A DNA stretch of 43,025 bases from Gemmatimonadales bacterium (GCA_007695225.1 REED01000103.1:1-43025); one strand, 5' to 3'; positions 19,001 through 26,482 are shown, numbered from the stretch's first letter. Numbers and translations: made by a program. The notes: generated from the sequence alone by a model not told the origin.

Positions 19001-19410
19001 CCACCCTCACCACTGTGCTGGGGCTGCTCCCCCTGGCCCTCATCCCCGGAGAGGGTGCCGAACTCCGGGTTCCCCTGGCGATTCCCGTCATCGGAGGGCT
19101 CCTTCTCTCCACCCTCCTCACCCTTCTGGTGATTCCCGTCCTCTATCGGATCTTCGAGATCCGGGGGGAGCGGGCGAGGCTGGAAGGGGGAGAGGCCGCC
19201 CTGCGATTTGCTTCGGAAGGGGCCAGGGCCGGAGATCGGTCCGCTCCCCTCCCGGGGCTGGAGTGGGAGGGGGAAGGCGAGATGTCGGACGGATCAGGGG
19301 TTCCCGGGACTGCGGCGACATCCGGGACTCCCGGGCATGAAGCGGACTCGGCCGTTCCGGTGGGATCGGCGGCCGGGAACCCATCGGACCGAGATACCGG
19401 GCGCAGCTGA
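15997..19410 (+). CDS. RND efflux permease 1
   Basis: The product is 1137 aa, an AcrB-type inner-membrane pump driven by proton influx. It has TM1 (PVAVSMAFIAVMVFGLVSY), two large periplasmic loops, and TM2-6 and TM8-12 in the usual order. GTG starts 4 nt before the adaptor stop. In TM4 the AcrB pair Asp407-Asp408 reads D408-S409 (GMLVDSAIVV). In TM10 the AcrB Lys940 position is N964 (VVNNAIVLVD). So the proton relay differs from AcrB, as in many RND pumps of non-enteric bacteria. A basic, Gly-rich cytoplasmic insert lies between TM6 and TM7 (about residues 490-545). There is also a C-terminal acidic, Ser/Gly-rich tail of about 80 residues. The stop codon lies inside a duplicated hairpin. Substrate unknown. 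Confidence 0.92.
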   Translation: MKLVDLSVTRPVAVSMAFIAVMVFGLVSYSRLQVDLLPDLSFPTITIETEYAGVGPREVENLISRPVEEAISVVQGVQQVTSRSRPGRSDITLQFRWGTDMDFAALDLRERLDLINLPPDAGRPTIARYDPASEPVIRFALISDRPLDPRIEADRMDLIGLRWLAEEQVRRILEGIEGVAAVRVTGGLEEEVLVEVDEGRLAQLGIPFLQVANRLAAENINLAGGILEEGDAQYVVRTVNEFVDVNEMLRVVVGVADGQPVLLQDVAQVRRAGVERETISLVNGNEAVEIAVLRESTANIVGLSQVVRERISTLDADLPPGITTTLVTDQAVFIERAVGDVRIAAILGGIFAMIILLLFLRHLPTTLIIATAIPISVVATFILMFSRDISLNIMSLGGLALGIGMLVDSAIVVLESIARERERGLSAVEASRQGTDKVARAVIASTLTTVAVFLPIVFVQGIAGQLFGDQAWTVSFALLSALVVALTLIPMLAGRGEGVRARMGEAPKKVGGVGKAVSRGAGGVLRGVRSGGSGLGWLLRPISGSFDRGYGFLDKRYPQVLRAALTRPFLVLGTALVVLAAGVALIPRIGISLVPELSQGELVVEMEAAPGTSLTRMEDLARRAEAMILEFPTVQEVFTNVGVRGGAGTLGRTGERQRHAATLLVRLDALGRDEDRLSGELADRISDIPGVQVRVDRPRLFTVNAPVEVEVRGFDLRLLNELAADVRATLRTLPGVAGVEEERREGTPEISVRFDRDRLARQGLTIAEAAQAVQAKVRGASATEFTERDRDLNVLVRAREGQRTSLEDLANLSLEIPGGGSIALSAVADLGFQEGPAEIIRRGGSRVSLVEARPTGTDLAGAISRIEEAVAGIPTPDDMFIMVAGQSRDLQESVRSMQLALLLAIFLVYLVMASQFESFRLPGVILVSVPLAIPGAVGALWLTGQSLSVVALIGMVMLVGIVVNNAIVLVDYVNVLRREEGYELDEALVVAGRVRLRPILMSTLTTVLGLLPLALIPGEGAELRVPLAIPVIGGLLLSTLLTLLVIPVLYRIFEIRGERARLEGGEAALRFASEGARAGDRSAPLPGLEWEGEGEMSDGSGVPGTAATSGTPGHEADSAVPVGSAAGNPSDRDTGRS

Positions 19411-19448
19411 GCGCCCCCAGATTACCGGGCGCAGCTGAGCGCCCCCAG
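19395..19448 (+). repeat. 28-nt direct repeat carrying a hairpin and the stop codon
   Basis: Two copies of a 26-nt sequence (19395-19420 and 19423-19448), a 28-nt period. Each contains the perfect hairpin GGGCGC-AGCTGA-GCGCCC (19399-19416 and 19427-19444). The TGA in the first loop is the stop codon of permease 1; the second TGA at 19436 is in another frame. The unit sits between the two permease genes, 26 bp before the second start. Confidence 0.9.
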
Positions 19449-19474
19449 TCAAACCGCAGCTGAAGGAAGAAACC

Positions 19475-22400
19475 ATGTCCCTCCCACGCTTCGCCGTGCG
19501 GAAGCCGGTCACCACCGGAATGCTGGTGATCACCGTGATCGTGATGGGCGCCATCTCGGCGAACCTCATCTCGTTGGACATGTTCCCGTCCTTCGAACGT
19601 CCCCGCCTGCAGATCACCGTGCCCTACCCCGACGCCTCCCCTGCGGAGGTGGAGCGGCGGATCGTCCGCCCCCTGGAGGAATCCATGGGGACGGTGCGGC
19701 GGCTGGAGACCATTCGTTCCACCGCCTCCCAGAACAACGCTCGGGTGGAGTTGGAGTTCCAGCCGGGGACCAACATGGACCTGGCCGCGCTGGAGGTCCG
19801 GGAGCGGATCGAGCAGGTGCGCCGCGACCTCCCGCCGGACGTTCAGCGGGTGAACATGCGCCGGTTCTCCTCCGACGAGCAGCCGGTCCTTCGGGCCGCC
19901 ATCTCCTGGGACGGGGACCCGGCGCGCCTCAGTGAACTGGTGGAGCGTAGGATCGAACCGGCCCTCCTTCAGGTGCCGGGAGTGGCGCAGGTGGACTTCT
20001 CCGGCCTGGAGGAGCGGGAGGTCTCCATTGAGCTCGACCAGGACCGGATGCGGGCCCAGGGGATCACCATCGCCATGATCAGCCAGGCGTTGGCCCGGGG
20101 GAACCAGGACTACTCCGTCGGTGAGATGGAGTTGGCCGGGACCCGGTTCCAGGTCCGGGCCGAGGGTCAGCTCTCCTCCATCGAGGAGATCGAGAATCTT
20201 CCCTTGAACGTGGCGGGGGTCCGTCTGGCAGACGTGGCCAGCGTGGTCTATGACTTCCCGGAGCGGGACTTCTTCTTTCGCATGAATGGGGTGAATGCTC
20301 GGCAGGCGGAGATCTACAAGGAGTCCGACGCCAACATCGTGGAGGTGGCCCAGGCGGTGAAGGCGACGCTGGCGGATCTGGCCACCCGGCCCGGGCTCGA
20401 GGGACTCACCTTCCGGACCTGGCAGGATCAGTCGGAGGGGATCCTGGACGCACTCTTCCTCCTGGCGCAGGCCGGGGCCCTGGGCGGCGCCATGGCGGTG
20501 GTCATGCTCTTCTTCTTCCTCCGGAGGATCACGCCCACCCTCATTGTGGCGGCGGCCATTCCCGTCTCCCTCATCTTCTCCGTCACCATCATGTACCTGG
20601 CGGGGGAGTCGCTGAACATCATCACCCTCTCGGGGCTGATGCTGGCGGTGGGTATGCTCATCGACAATGCGGTGGTGGTGGTGGAGAACATCTTCCGTCA
20701 CCGGGAGGAGGGGTGGGACCCGGAGGAGGCCGCCATCGACGGGGCCAACGAGGTGGGGCTGGCCATTTTCTCCGGGACGTTGACCACCATCATCGTCTTC
20801 GCGCCCCTCTTCTTCCTTCCGCCCAATCAGATGGGGACCCAGTTCCGCGCCTTCGGGACCAGCATCTCCTTCACCATGATTGCGTCGCTGGGGATCGCCT
20901 TCACCCTGGTCCCCCTCCTGGCGGTGCGTCTCCTCCGGGGACGGATGCCGGAGCCGGGGACGATGATGACCTTCCTGAACCGCAACTACCGGGGGCTCCT
21001 GGATCGGATCCTGGACCACCGCTATGCCACAGCGAGTTTCGCCCTCGCCCTCTTCGTGGCCGGCGGCTGGGTCCTCATGGAGCTTCCCCGTGAACTCATG
21101 CCGGAAGAGGACAATCGCTTCATCCGCATGGGGATCTCCACACCCAGGGGGACCTCGGTGGAGGAGCGAAGCGAGATCTTCCAGCAGGCGGAGCAGATCC
21201 TCCTGGAGCGGGCGGAGGAGTTCGAGATCACGAATGTGAACACCTTCTCGAGCCAGATGTTCTCGAGCATCTTCATGACCCTGAAGCCCTTCTCCGAGGG
21301 GGGCGTGATGTCCACGGCCGAGGTCTCCGAGGCAATCCAGCAGGCCCTCCCGGTGATCCCCGGTGTGGAGTGGCGGCAGCGCCGGGGCTTCGGCCGGATG
21401 TCGGGCGTCCAGGTCCGCCTCATCGGAGAGAGCACCCAGGAGCTGGGTCGGCTTTCCGAGGCCGTGGAGCTCCTCCTGTCCCAGAGCGTGGACGGGATCA
21501 CCGACGTGGACAACTCCCTGGAGTCAGGAAACGAGGAGGTGCGGGTCCGGGTGGATCGCCGTGCCGCGGAACGGGAGGGGCTCACCTCCCAGGAGGTGGC
21601 CCAGGCGGTATCGGGTGCGCTCCGGGGGACGGTGGCGGCCCGCTTCCGCGCCGGGGAGCGGGAGGTGGACGTCCTCCTCCAGCTCCGGGATGAGGACCGG
21701 GTTTCCATCTCCCAGTTGGGGAACCTCTCGGTGGGGACGGTGGATGGCCGGAGCGTGCCCCTGGGGACGGTGGCGGACATCCAGGTGGTGGGAGGGCCCC
21801 AGTCCATCCAGCGGGAGAACCGTCTCACGGCGGTGACGGTGTCCGGCGAGATCGCCTCTACGGCCAACCGGGAAGAGGTGATCCGCCAGGTACAGGAGGT
21901 GATGGCCGACTTCCCCATGCCCCCCGGGTACCGGTGGGACCTGGGGCGGGGCTTCTCGGAGGAGCAGGAGCAGTTCGGGGATATGGTGTTGGCCGGAGGG
22001 CTGGCCCTGATCCTCATCTACCTCATCCTGGCGGCCCTATTCGAGTCGCTCATCCTCCCCCTGATCATCTATTTCTCCATCTTCTTCGCGGTGCCGGGGC
22101 TGGGGCTGATCTTCCTGCTCACCGGTTCCACCTTCTCCATCCTCTCCTTCCTGGGGATTCTCATCACGGTGGGGATTGTGGTGAACAATTCCATCGTGAT
22201 GATCGACCTGGTGAACCAGCTTAGGGGAAGAGGGATGGACCGGAGGGCGGCCCTCCTCACCGGGTGTACGGCGCGATTGCGACCGATCCTCATGACCAGC
22301 CTCACCACCATCTTCGGGCTCGTGCCCATGGCCTTCATGGCCACCGAGGGGATGGGGCAGATGTTCGCGCCCATCGGACAGGCGGTGATCGGCGGGCTCA

Positions 22401-22579
22401 CCACGTCCACCATCCTGACGCTGGCCCTGACGCCGACCCTCTACGCCTGGTTCGATGACATGGGCGCGTGGCTCACCTCGGTACGCCAGCGAGCGTTGGC
22501 CATCGCCCAGGTGGGGCGGAGCCCGTCGGGGAGTCCGCTCCCCGAAGGTGCGGTGGTGGCGAGGAGGGAGGGGGCTTGA
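19475..22579 (+). CDS. RND efflux permease 2
   Basis: The product is 1034 aa, the usual AcrB-family length, with 12 membrane helices and two periplasmic loops. GAAGGAAG lies about 6 nt before the ATG. TM4 reads D397-N398 (GMLIDNAVVV) and TM10 has N904 in place of the AcrB lysine (VVNNSIVMID), the same departures as permease 1. The two permeases are clearly different sequences, not a recent duplication. Two RND genes behind one adaptor may form a heteromeric pump, as in MdtBC, or two pumps sharing adaptor and channel. The stop codon is in the first unit of a 17-nt tandem repeat. Confidence 0.92.
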   Translation: MSLPRFAVRKPVTTGMLVITVIVMGAISANLISLDMFPSFERPRLQITVPYPDASPAEVERRIVRPLEESMGTVRRLETIRSTASQNNARVELEFQPGTNMDLAALEVRERIEQVRRDLPPDVQRVNMRRFSSDEQPVLRAAISWDGDPARLSELVERRIEPALLQVPGVAQVDFSGLEEREVSIELDQDRMRAQGITIAMISQALARGNQDYSVGEMELAGTRFQVRAEGQLSSIEEIENLPLNVAGVRLADVASVVYDFPERDFFFRMNGVNARQAEIYKESDANIVEVAQAVKATLADLATRPGLEGLTFRTWQDQSEGILDALFLLAQAGALGGAMAVVMLFFFLRRITPTLIVAAAIPVSLIFSVTIMYLAGESLNIITLSGLMLAVGMLIDNAVVVVENIFRHREEGWDPEEAAIDGANEVGLAIFSGTLTTIIVFAPLFFLPPNQMGTQFRAFGTSISFTMIASLGIAFTLVPLLAVRLLRGRMPEPGTMMTFLNRNYRGLLDRILDHRYATASFALALFVAGGWVLMELPRELMPEEDNRFIRMGISTPRGTSVEERSEIFQQAEQILLERAEEFEITNVNTFSSQMFSSIFMTLKPFSEGGVMSTAEVSEAIQQALPVIPGVEWRQRRGFGRMSGVQVRLIGESTQELGRLSEAVELLLSQSVDGITDVDNSLESGNEEVRVRVDRRAAEREGLTSQEVAQAVSGALRGTVAARFRAGEREVDVLLQLRDEDRVSISQLGNLSVGTVDGRSVPLGTVADIQVVGGPQSIQRENRLTAVTVSGEIASTANREEVIRQVQEVMADFPMPPGYRWDLGRGFSEEQEQFGDMVLAGGLALILIYLILAALFESLILPLIIYFSIFFAVPGLGLIFLLTGSTFSILSFLGILITVGIVVNNSIVMIDLVNQLRGRGMDRRAALLTGCTARLRPILMTSLTTIFGLVPMAFMATEGMGQMFAPIGQAVIGGLTTSTILTLALTPTLYAWFDDMGAWLTSVRQRALAIAQVGRSPSGSPLPEGAVVARREGA

Positions 22580-22642
22580 GACGGAGGCGGACTTGAGGCG
22601 GAGGCGGGCTTGAGGCGGAGGCGGACTTGAGACGGAGGCGGG
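22575..22642 (+). repeat. 17-nt tandem repeat, four copies, starting at a stop codon
   Basis: Four consecutive units of cttgaggcggaggcggR (17 nt), plus a partial fifth. TGA occurs at 22577 (the permease 2 stop), 22594, 22611, 22628 and 22645. The period shifts frame each time, so all three frames are stopped. Confidence 0.95.
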
Positions 22643-22662
22643 CTTGAAGGGTGCGAGGGATT

Positions 22663-22732
22663 GAGGTGTCAGCTGCGAGGGGTGCTCCTCGAGGTGTGAA
22701 CTGCGAGGTGTGAACTGCGAGGCGTGACCGCG
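22663..22732. repeat. 14-nt tandem repeat, five degenerate copies
   Basis: Five units of the type gaggtgtgaactgc. Copies 3 and 4 (22691-22704, 22705-22718) are identical; copies 1, 2 and 5 are diverged. It follows the 17-nt array within about 20 bp but has a different unit. Confidence 0.85.
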
Positions 22733-22747
22733 ATCACCTGTGGCCAG

Positions 22748-22763
22748 CGTTTCAGCTGAAACG
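22748..22763. promoter_or_regulatory. 16-bp perfect palindrome, copy 1
   Basis: CGTTTCAGCTGAAACG is perfectly self-complementary and is followed by an overlapping GAAACGTTTC palindrome. The same 16-mer occurs at 24134-24149 inside the HNH gene. In form it resembles an operator for a dimeric HTH regulator; no function is known to me. Confidence 0.4.
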
Positions 22764-23029
22764 TTTCCCGCGAGGTTCCGGGGGGCTCCGGGGCTGGATA
22801 AGCTGAGGACGCTGAAGAGGCTGAAGGGAGGCTCGCACTCCCATCCAATTGTCCCATTCTGACATGGACGGATTTGGACTCCCGCGATGGTCTCGGGTTG
22901 GGACCCTCCTCTTTCAGGGTGGTCCCAGGCCCTCATGTGAGTCCTGCCAGGGTTCCGCACCCTTCCCACCCATCGGCTGAGGCACACCCCCCTCCTCAGG
23001 CGTCCTGGAGGGCCTGAGGGGGTCAGTAA

Positions 23030-23084
23030 ATCGGCTCATATATTTGTTGCAAGTTATTCTTGCACTTGTAGATAAGGAGCCGAT
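23030..23084 (+). promoter_or_regulatory. Nested inverted repeats covering the HNH ribosome-binding site
   Basis: ATCGGCTC (23030-23037) is exactly complementary to GAGCCGAT (23077-23084), which includes part of the AAGGAG ribosome-binding site and ends right at the ATG. Inside the loop is a second dyad, GCAAG-TTATT-CTTGC (23049-23063). If transcribed from upstream, the RNA could fold and hide the ribosome-binding site. If transcription starts inside (a weak TTGTTG ... TGTAGA pair exists at 23044-23072), the outer repeat would act at the DNA level instead. The segment is markedly AT-richer than its surroundings. Confidence 0.45.
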
Positions 23085-24755
23085 ATGTCCCCCTTCGGAT
23101 TTACCGGAAGTGTCGATGGTCCTGTCGCCGGTCGTGTCGCTCGGGAACGGCCCGTCGAGGGATATGGCCACGTGGATCGGACGCCGGGCGGTTGCCCGTC
23201 CACCTCCCCGTTCGCCGCCTCGTCCGCGGCCACCAACCGCCCGTCCACTTCCTTCCATGGTCCAGCCCCCGAACCGTTTTCCGACCCGGACACCATCGAG
23301 GAGTTGGGGGATCGGATCGCGACCCTGGCGGCTCATATCCATGCGGCGGAACAGCGTTTTCTCCTGCTCCTGGCCGAGTTCGATTGGCGCCGAGGTTGGG
23401 AGCTGGCAGGTCATCGGTCCTGCGTTGAGTGGCTCTCCCTCCGAACCGGGTTCGACGCCGGGACCTGCCGGGAAAAGGTGCGTGTGGCCCGGAAGCTGGC
23501 CGGGCTCCCCGAAACCAGCGCGGCCATGGGTCGGGGGGAGCTCTCCTTCTCCCAGGTCCGGGCGCTGACCCGGGTGGCCACCCTAGAAAACGAGGGCGTC
23601 CTTCTGGGGCTGGCCCGGGGTGTCCCCACGGGGAAGTTGGAATCCATGGTTCGGGGGTGGAAGCGGGGCACCGTCTACCAGGAGATGGATCGGGAGCGGC
23701 AATGCTTCGAGTCCCGGCGGCTCTCCGTATTCCCCGACGAGGAGGGGATGTACGTGGTGAACGGGAAGCTCCCCCCCGAGGTGGGCCTCCTCCTCATGCG
23801 GGCGATTGATGGAGCCGGCGATCACCTTTTCCAGGGGGAGGTGAAGGTGAAGGGCCGGGATCTGCGGGATCCCGAGGTGACTCGGCAAGAGGCGGCGCGC
23901 CGCAGGGCCGATGCCCTTGGGCTCCTGGCTGAACGGGCACTGGCCGTCGGTTTCGGCCCTTCGACACGAGGGGATGCTCCCAATCCCGGGGATGGGGATG
24001 CCCCCATCAGCGGTAGCCAGGCGGAGCGCTATCAGGTGGTCCTCCATGTGGACCCGGAGGCGCTGGAAACCGCCTCGAATGCGGGGGTGGACGCGGAGCC
24101 CGCCGACTGCTGTCACCTGGAGGATGGGACCCGCGTTTCAGCTGAAACGGCCCGGCGGATCGCGTGCGACGCGGGCCTCGTGCGGATGAGTCATGACGGG
24201 GAGGGACACCCGCTCACCGTGGGACGTAAGACGCGCACCATTCCCCCGGCCATCCGGCGGGCACTGGATACCCGGGACGGAGGGTGCCGCTTCCCGGGGT
24301 GCGGGGTGCGTCGCTTCACGGCCGGGCACCATGTGGAGCATTGGGCCCACGGAGGAGAGACGAAGCTGGACAACCTCCTCCTCCTCTGCCGTCATCATCA
24401 TCGACTGGTGCATGAGGGGGGATGGTCCGTTCGGTGGCAGTCCCGGGGGAATCCCCTTTTCATCGACCCTCGGGGAGGCATCCACTTCAACGGCCGCTGG
24501 AGGCTTCCAGCGATTGATGGGGTCGTGGATGGGGTCGAAGATGGGGTCGAGGATGGGGTCAAGAATGGGGTCGTCGGTACGGTCGTCGATCCCGTCGTCG
24601 ACGCGGCGGTGGAGACCCTCCGGCTGGACAACCAGACGACAAACGGAGCTCATCCGGATGGATGGACGTGCTCGGCCCGCTGGAAGCGGGACCGGGACAT
24701 CCCCCCGGACGTCTACTTCCCTGCCATCGAGGCCCTGGGAGAGGCGCTGAGTTAG
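23085..24755 (+). CDS. DUF222/HNH endonuclease-domain protein (13E12-like)
   Basis: The product is 556 aa. AAGGAG lies 5 nt before the ATG. The first 65 residues are low complexity. A helical DUF222 domain follows (about 68-320), including the RSCVEWLSLRTG region and the SAETARRIACDA motif near 350-362. The C-terminal HNH nuclease has a probable zinc site (C401, C406, C435), the HHVEHW core (H415, H416, H419), and NLLLLCRHHHRLVHEGG (about 430-446). A tail with five DGV-type repeats is encoded by a 12-nt tandem repeat. This family (REP13E12 in mycobacteria) is multi-copy in many high-GC genomes; its biological role is not established, though the HNH motif predicts DNA cleavage. It stands alone between the efflux operon and comM, consistent with a mobile or selfish element, but I see no terminal repeats or target duplication. 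Confidence 0.88.
   Translation: MSPFGFTGSVDGPVAGRVARERPVEGYGHVDRTPGGCPSTSPFAASSAATNRPSTSFHGPAPEPFSDPDTIEELGDRIATLAAHIHAAEQRFLLLLAEFDWRRGWELAGHRSCVEWLSLRTGFDAGTCREKVRVARKLAGLPETSAAMGRGELSFSQVRALTRVATLENEGVLLGLARGVPTGKLESMVRGWKRGTVYQEMDRERQCFESRRLSVFPDEEGMYVVNGKLPPEVGLLLMRAIDGAGDHLFQGEVKVKGRDLRDPEVTRQEAARRRADALGLLAERALAVGFGPSTRGDAPNPGDGDAPISGSQAERYQVVLHVDPEALETASNAGVDAEPADCCHLEDGTRVSAETARRIACDAGLVRMSHDGEGHPLTVGRKTRTIPPAIRRALDTRDGGCRFPGCGVRRFTAGHHVEHWAHGGETKLDNLLLLCRHHHRLVHEGGWSVRWQSRGNPLFIDPRGGIHFNGRWRLPAIDGVVDGVEDGVEDGVKNGVVGTVVDPVVDAAVETLRLDNQTTNGAHPDGWTCSARWKRDRDIPPDVYFPAIEALGEALS
24134..24149. repeat. 16-bp perfect palindrome, copy 2, within the HNH gene
   Basis: This is identical to the intergenic copy at 22748-22763. 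Here it encodes part of the conserved VSAETA motif, so the sequence may be kept for the protein rather than as a DNA site. Confidence 0.5.
24516..24575 (+). repeat. 12-nt in-frame repeat encoding DGV units
   Basis: Five units of gatggggtcgag type encode DGVVDGVEDGVEDGVKNGVV near the C-terminus of the HNH protein, after the nuclease domain. The unit is degenerate at its last three bases. Confidence 0.9.
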
Positions 24756-24868
24756 GTCCACCTCGCCCATGGTCCCATCCGTCCATGGGATCGCCCCGGG
24801 GTCCGTCCACATTCCCCCTGGGCAGCCGGCGACTCCTGACCGGCTGGATGCACTCTGGAGGACGTGCC

Positions 24869-26482
24869 ATGGTGGCCCAGGTATGGTCTGTGACGGTGTG
24901 CGGGGTGGAAGGCATTCGGGTTCGGGTGGAGGTGAACGTGGCCTCCGGTATGCCCTCCCTCTCCGTGGTGGGGCTTCCCCAGGGAGCTGTGCGGGAGGGC
25001 CGGGATCGAATCCAGTCCGCCCTCCGTGCAGGCGGATGGCCACTCCCTCCTCGGCGGATCACGGTGAACCTGGCCCCAGGGGACCTGAAGAAAGAGGGGG
25101 CTGGGTTTGACCTTCCCATCGCGGTGGCTCTTCTGGCGGCCTCGGAGCAGATTCCCAAGGAGGGGCTGGGGGGCCATGCCTTTCTCGGAGAACTGGGCCT
25201 GGATGGAGAGGTCCGTCCGGTCAGGGGCGTCCTCCCTGCGGCCCTCCGTTGCCGCCAGGATGGCCTTGAGACTCTGGTGGTGCCCCTGGGGAACGTGGCA
25301 GAGGCCGTGGCCGTGGGGAGCCCTCCCCACGTCCTTGGTGTGCGTCACCTGGCCGACCTCGTGGCCCACTTCCGTGGAGAGAAGGGCCTGGTTCCGGTCG
25401 CGACCCCAAGGGCGCGGAGGCACCGGGAGGCTCCCTCGGTGGACCTCCGGGAGATCCGGGGACAGCGAACCGCGAAGCGGGCGCTGGAGATCGCCGCTGC
25501 CGGAGGTCATCATCTGCTCCTGTCCGGACCTCCGGGAGGAGGGAAGACCCTTCTGGCCCGGGCCATGGCCGGGATCCTTCCACCCCTCTCCCGGGAGGAG
25601 GCGCTGGAGGTCACGGGGATCCACTCGGTGGCGGGTCTCCTTCCTTCGGGGTCTGGTCTCCTGGACCGTCCTCCCTTTCGGGCTCCACACCACACCGTCT
25701 CCACCGCCGGGCTGGTGGGGGGCGGGCGCCCGCCGCGGCCTGGGGAAGTCAGCCTTGCCCACGGTGGTGTATTGTTCCTCGATGAGTTGGGCGAGTTCTC
25801 GCGACACGCCATGGAGTCGCTCCGCCAGCCGCTGGAGGAGGGGGTCGTCTCTGTGGTGCGGGTCCAGGAGCGCCACATCTTTCCCGCACGGTTCAGTCTC
25901 GTAGCGGCCATGAACCCCTGCCCCTGCGGTCAATCGGGAGGAGGCTCGGGAGGAGGTGGGCCCCCCTGCGTTTGTGACCCCACCCAGGTCGCCCGCTACC
26001 GGAACCGGATCTCGGGGCCTCTCAGGGACCGGATCGATCTCCATGTTGAGACTTCCGCAGTCTCCCTGGAACTGCTGACGGGGGAGCCCGATGGACCCTG
26101 CTCCGCCACGGTGCTGGCCCGGGTCCGGGAGGCCCGGATGGCCCAGCTACGGCGGTTCTCCGGATCCTCGGTCTCCGGCGCATCCGGATCCTCGAACTCT
26201 CCGGCATCCCATTCGTCCCGCGATGCCCATGCCTCTGTCAACGCCCGGATGGGTCCGGGAGAACTACGAACGTACGTTCCGCTGGACGCCGCCGCCCGGC
26301 GGCTCCTGGCGCCCGCCATGGAGCGCTTTGGGCTGTCACCCAGGGCCATCCACCGCGTCCTCCGTGTGGCTCGAACCGTGGCGGACCTTGAGGGCGTTCC
26401 CCGGGTGGAGCCTTCCCATCTGGCGGAGGCCCTGCAGTTCCGGACCCCTTCCTCGGTTGTCGGGACCGGCCTGATCGGATAG
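24869..26482 (+). CDS. comM: ComM/YifB-family AAA+ ATPase
   Basis: The product is 537 aa. The start at 24869 has GGAGG 7 nt upstream and gives the usual family N-terminus (VWSVTVCGVEGIRVRVEV). ComM-type proteins are hexameric helicases that promote branch migration when transformed single-stranded DNA recombines into the chromosome. Shown here are the ChlI-like N-terminal domain, Walker A GPPGGGKT (220-227), the Walker B LFLDELGEF segment, the cysteine cluster NPCPCG ... CVC, and the RISGPLRDRIDLHVE sensor region. A Ser-rich insert (about residues 427-455) before the C-terminal helices is unusual. The gene suggests a natural transformation capacity, although comM also occurs in species not known to be competent. 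Confidence 0.93.
   Translation: MVAQVWSVTVCGVEGIRVRVEVNVASGMPSLSVVGLPQGAVREGRDRIQSALRAGGWPLPPRRITVNLAPGDLKKEGAGFDLPIAVALLAASEQIPKEGLGGHAFLGELGLDGEVRPVRGVLPAALRCRQDGLETLVVPLGNVAEAVAVGSPPHVLGVRHLADLVAHFRGEKGLVPVATPRARRHREAPSVDLREIRGQRTAKRALEIAAAGGHHLLLSGPPGGGKTLLARAMAGILPPLSREEALEVTGIHSVAGLLPSGSGLLDRPPFRAPHHTVSTAGLVGGGRPPRPGEVSLAHGGVLFLDELGEFSRHAMESLRQPLEEGVVSVVRVQERHIFPARFSLVAAMNPCPCGQSGGGSGGGGPPCVCDPTQVARYRNRISGPLRDRIDLHVETSAVSLELLTGEPDGPCSATVLARVREARMAQLRRFSGSSVSGASGSSNSPASHSSRDAHASVNARMGPGELRTYVPLDAAARRLLAPAMERFGLSPRAIHRVLRVARTVADLEGVPRVEPSHLAEALQFRTPSSVVGTGLIG

Larger units (their letters stand above)
22580..23084. other. Repeat-rich gene-free region upstream of the HNH gene
   Basis: About 500 bp with no supported gene. 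In order it holds the 17-nt array, a second array of five 14-nt units (22663-22732), the palindrome CGTTTCAGCTGAAACG (22748-22763), three 9-nt units of ctgaagagg type (22803-22829), an unremarkable stretch, and an AT-richer segment with nested inverted repeats just before the HNH gene. The flanks of the palindrome share some bases with the region around the second copy inside the HNH gene, so a decayed fragment of a related gene is possible but not shown. Confidence 0.7.

Noticed and set aside
19118..21019. 633-aa open frame on the minus strand
   Set aside because: Antisense to both RND permeases; His/Gly/Pro-rich and without recognisable motifs.
22575..22732. CRISPR array
   Set aside because: Units of 14-17 nt are directly adjacent with no spacers, and no cas genes are present.
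22719..22800. Pseudogene of a second DUF222/HNH gene
   Set aside because: Beyond the 16-bp palindrome only scattered matches are visible, and no frame encodes the family motif over more than a few residues. I kept the palindrome as a finding but not a pseudogene call.
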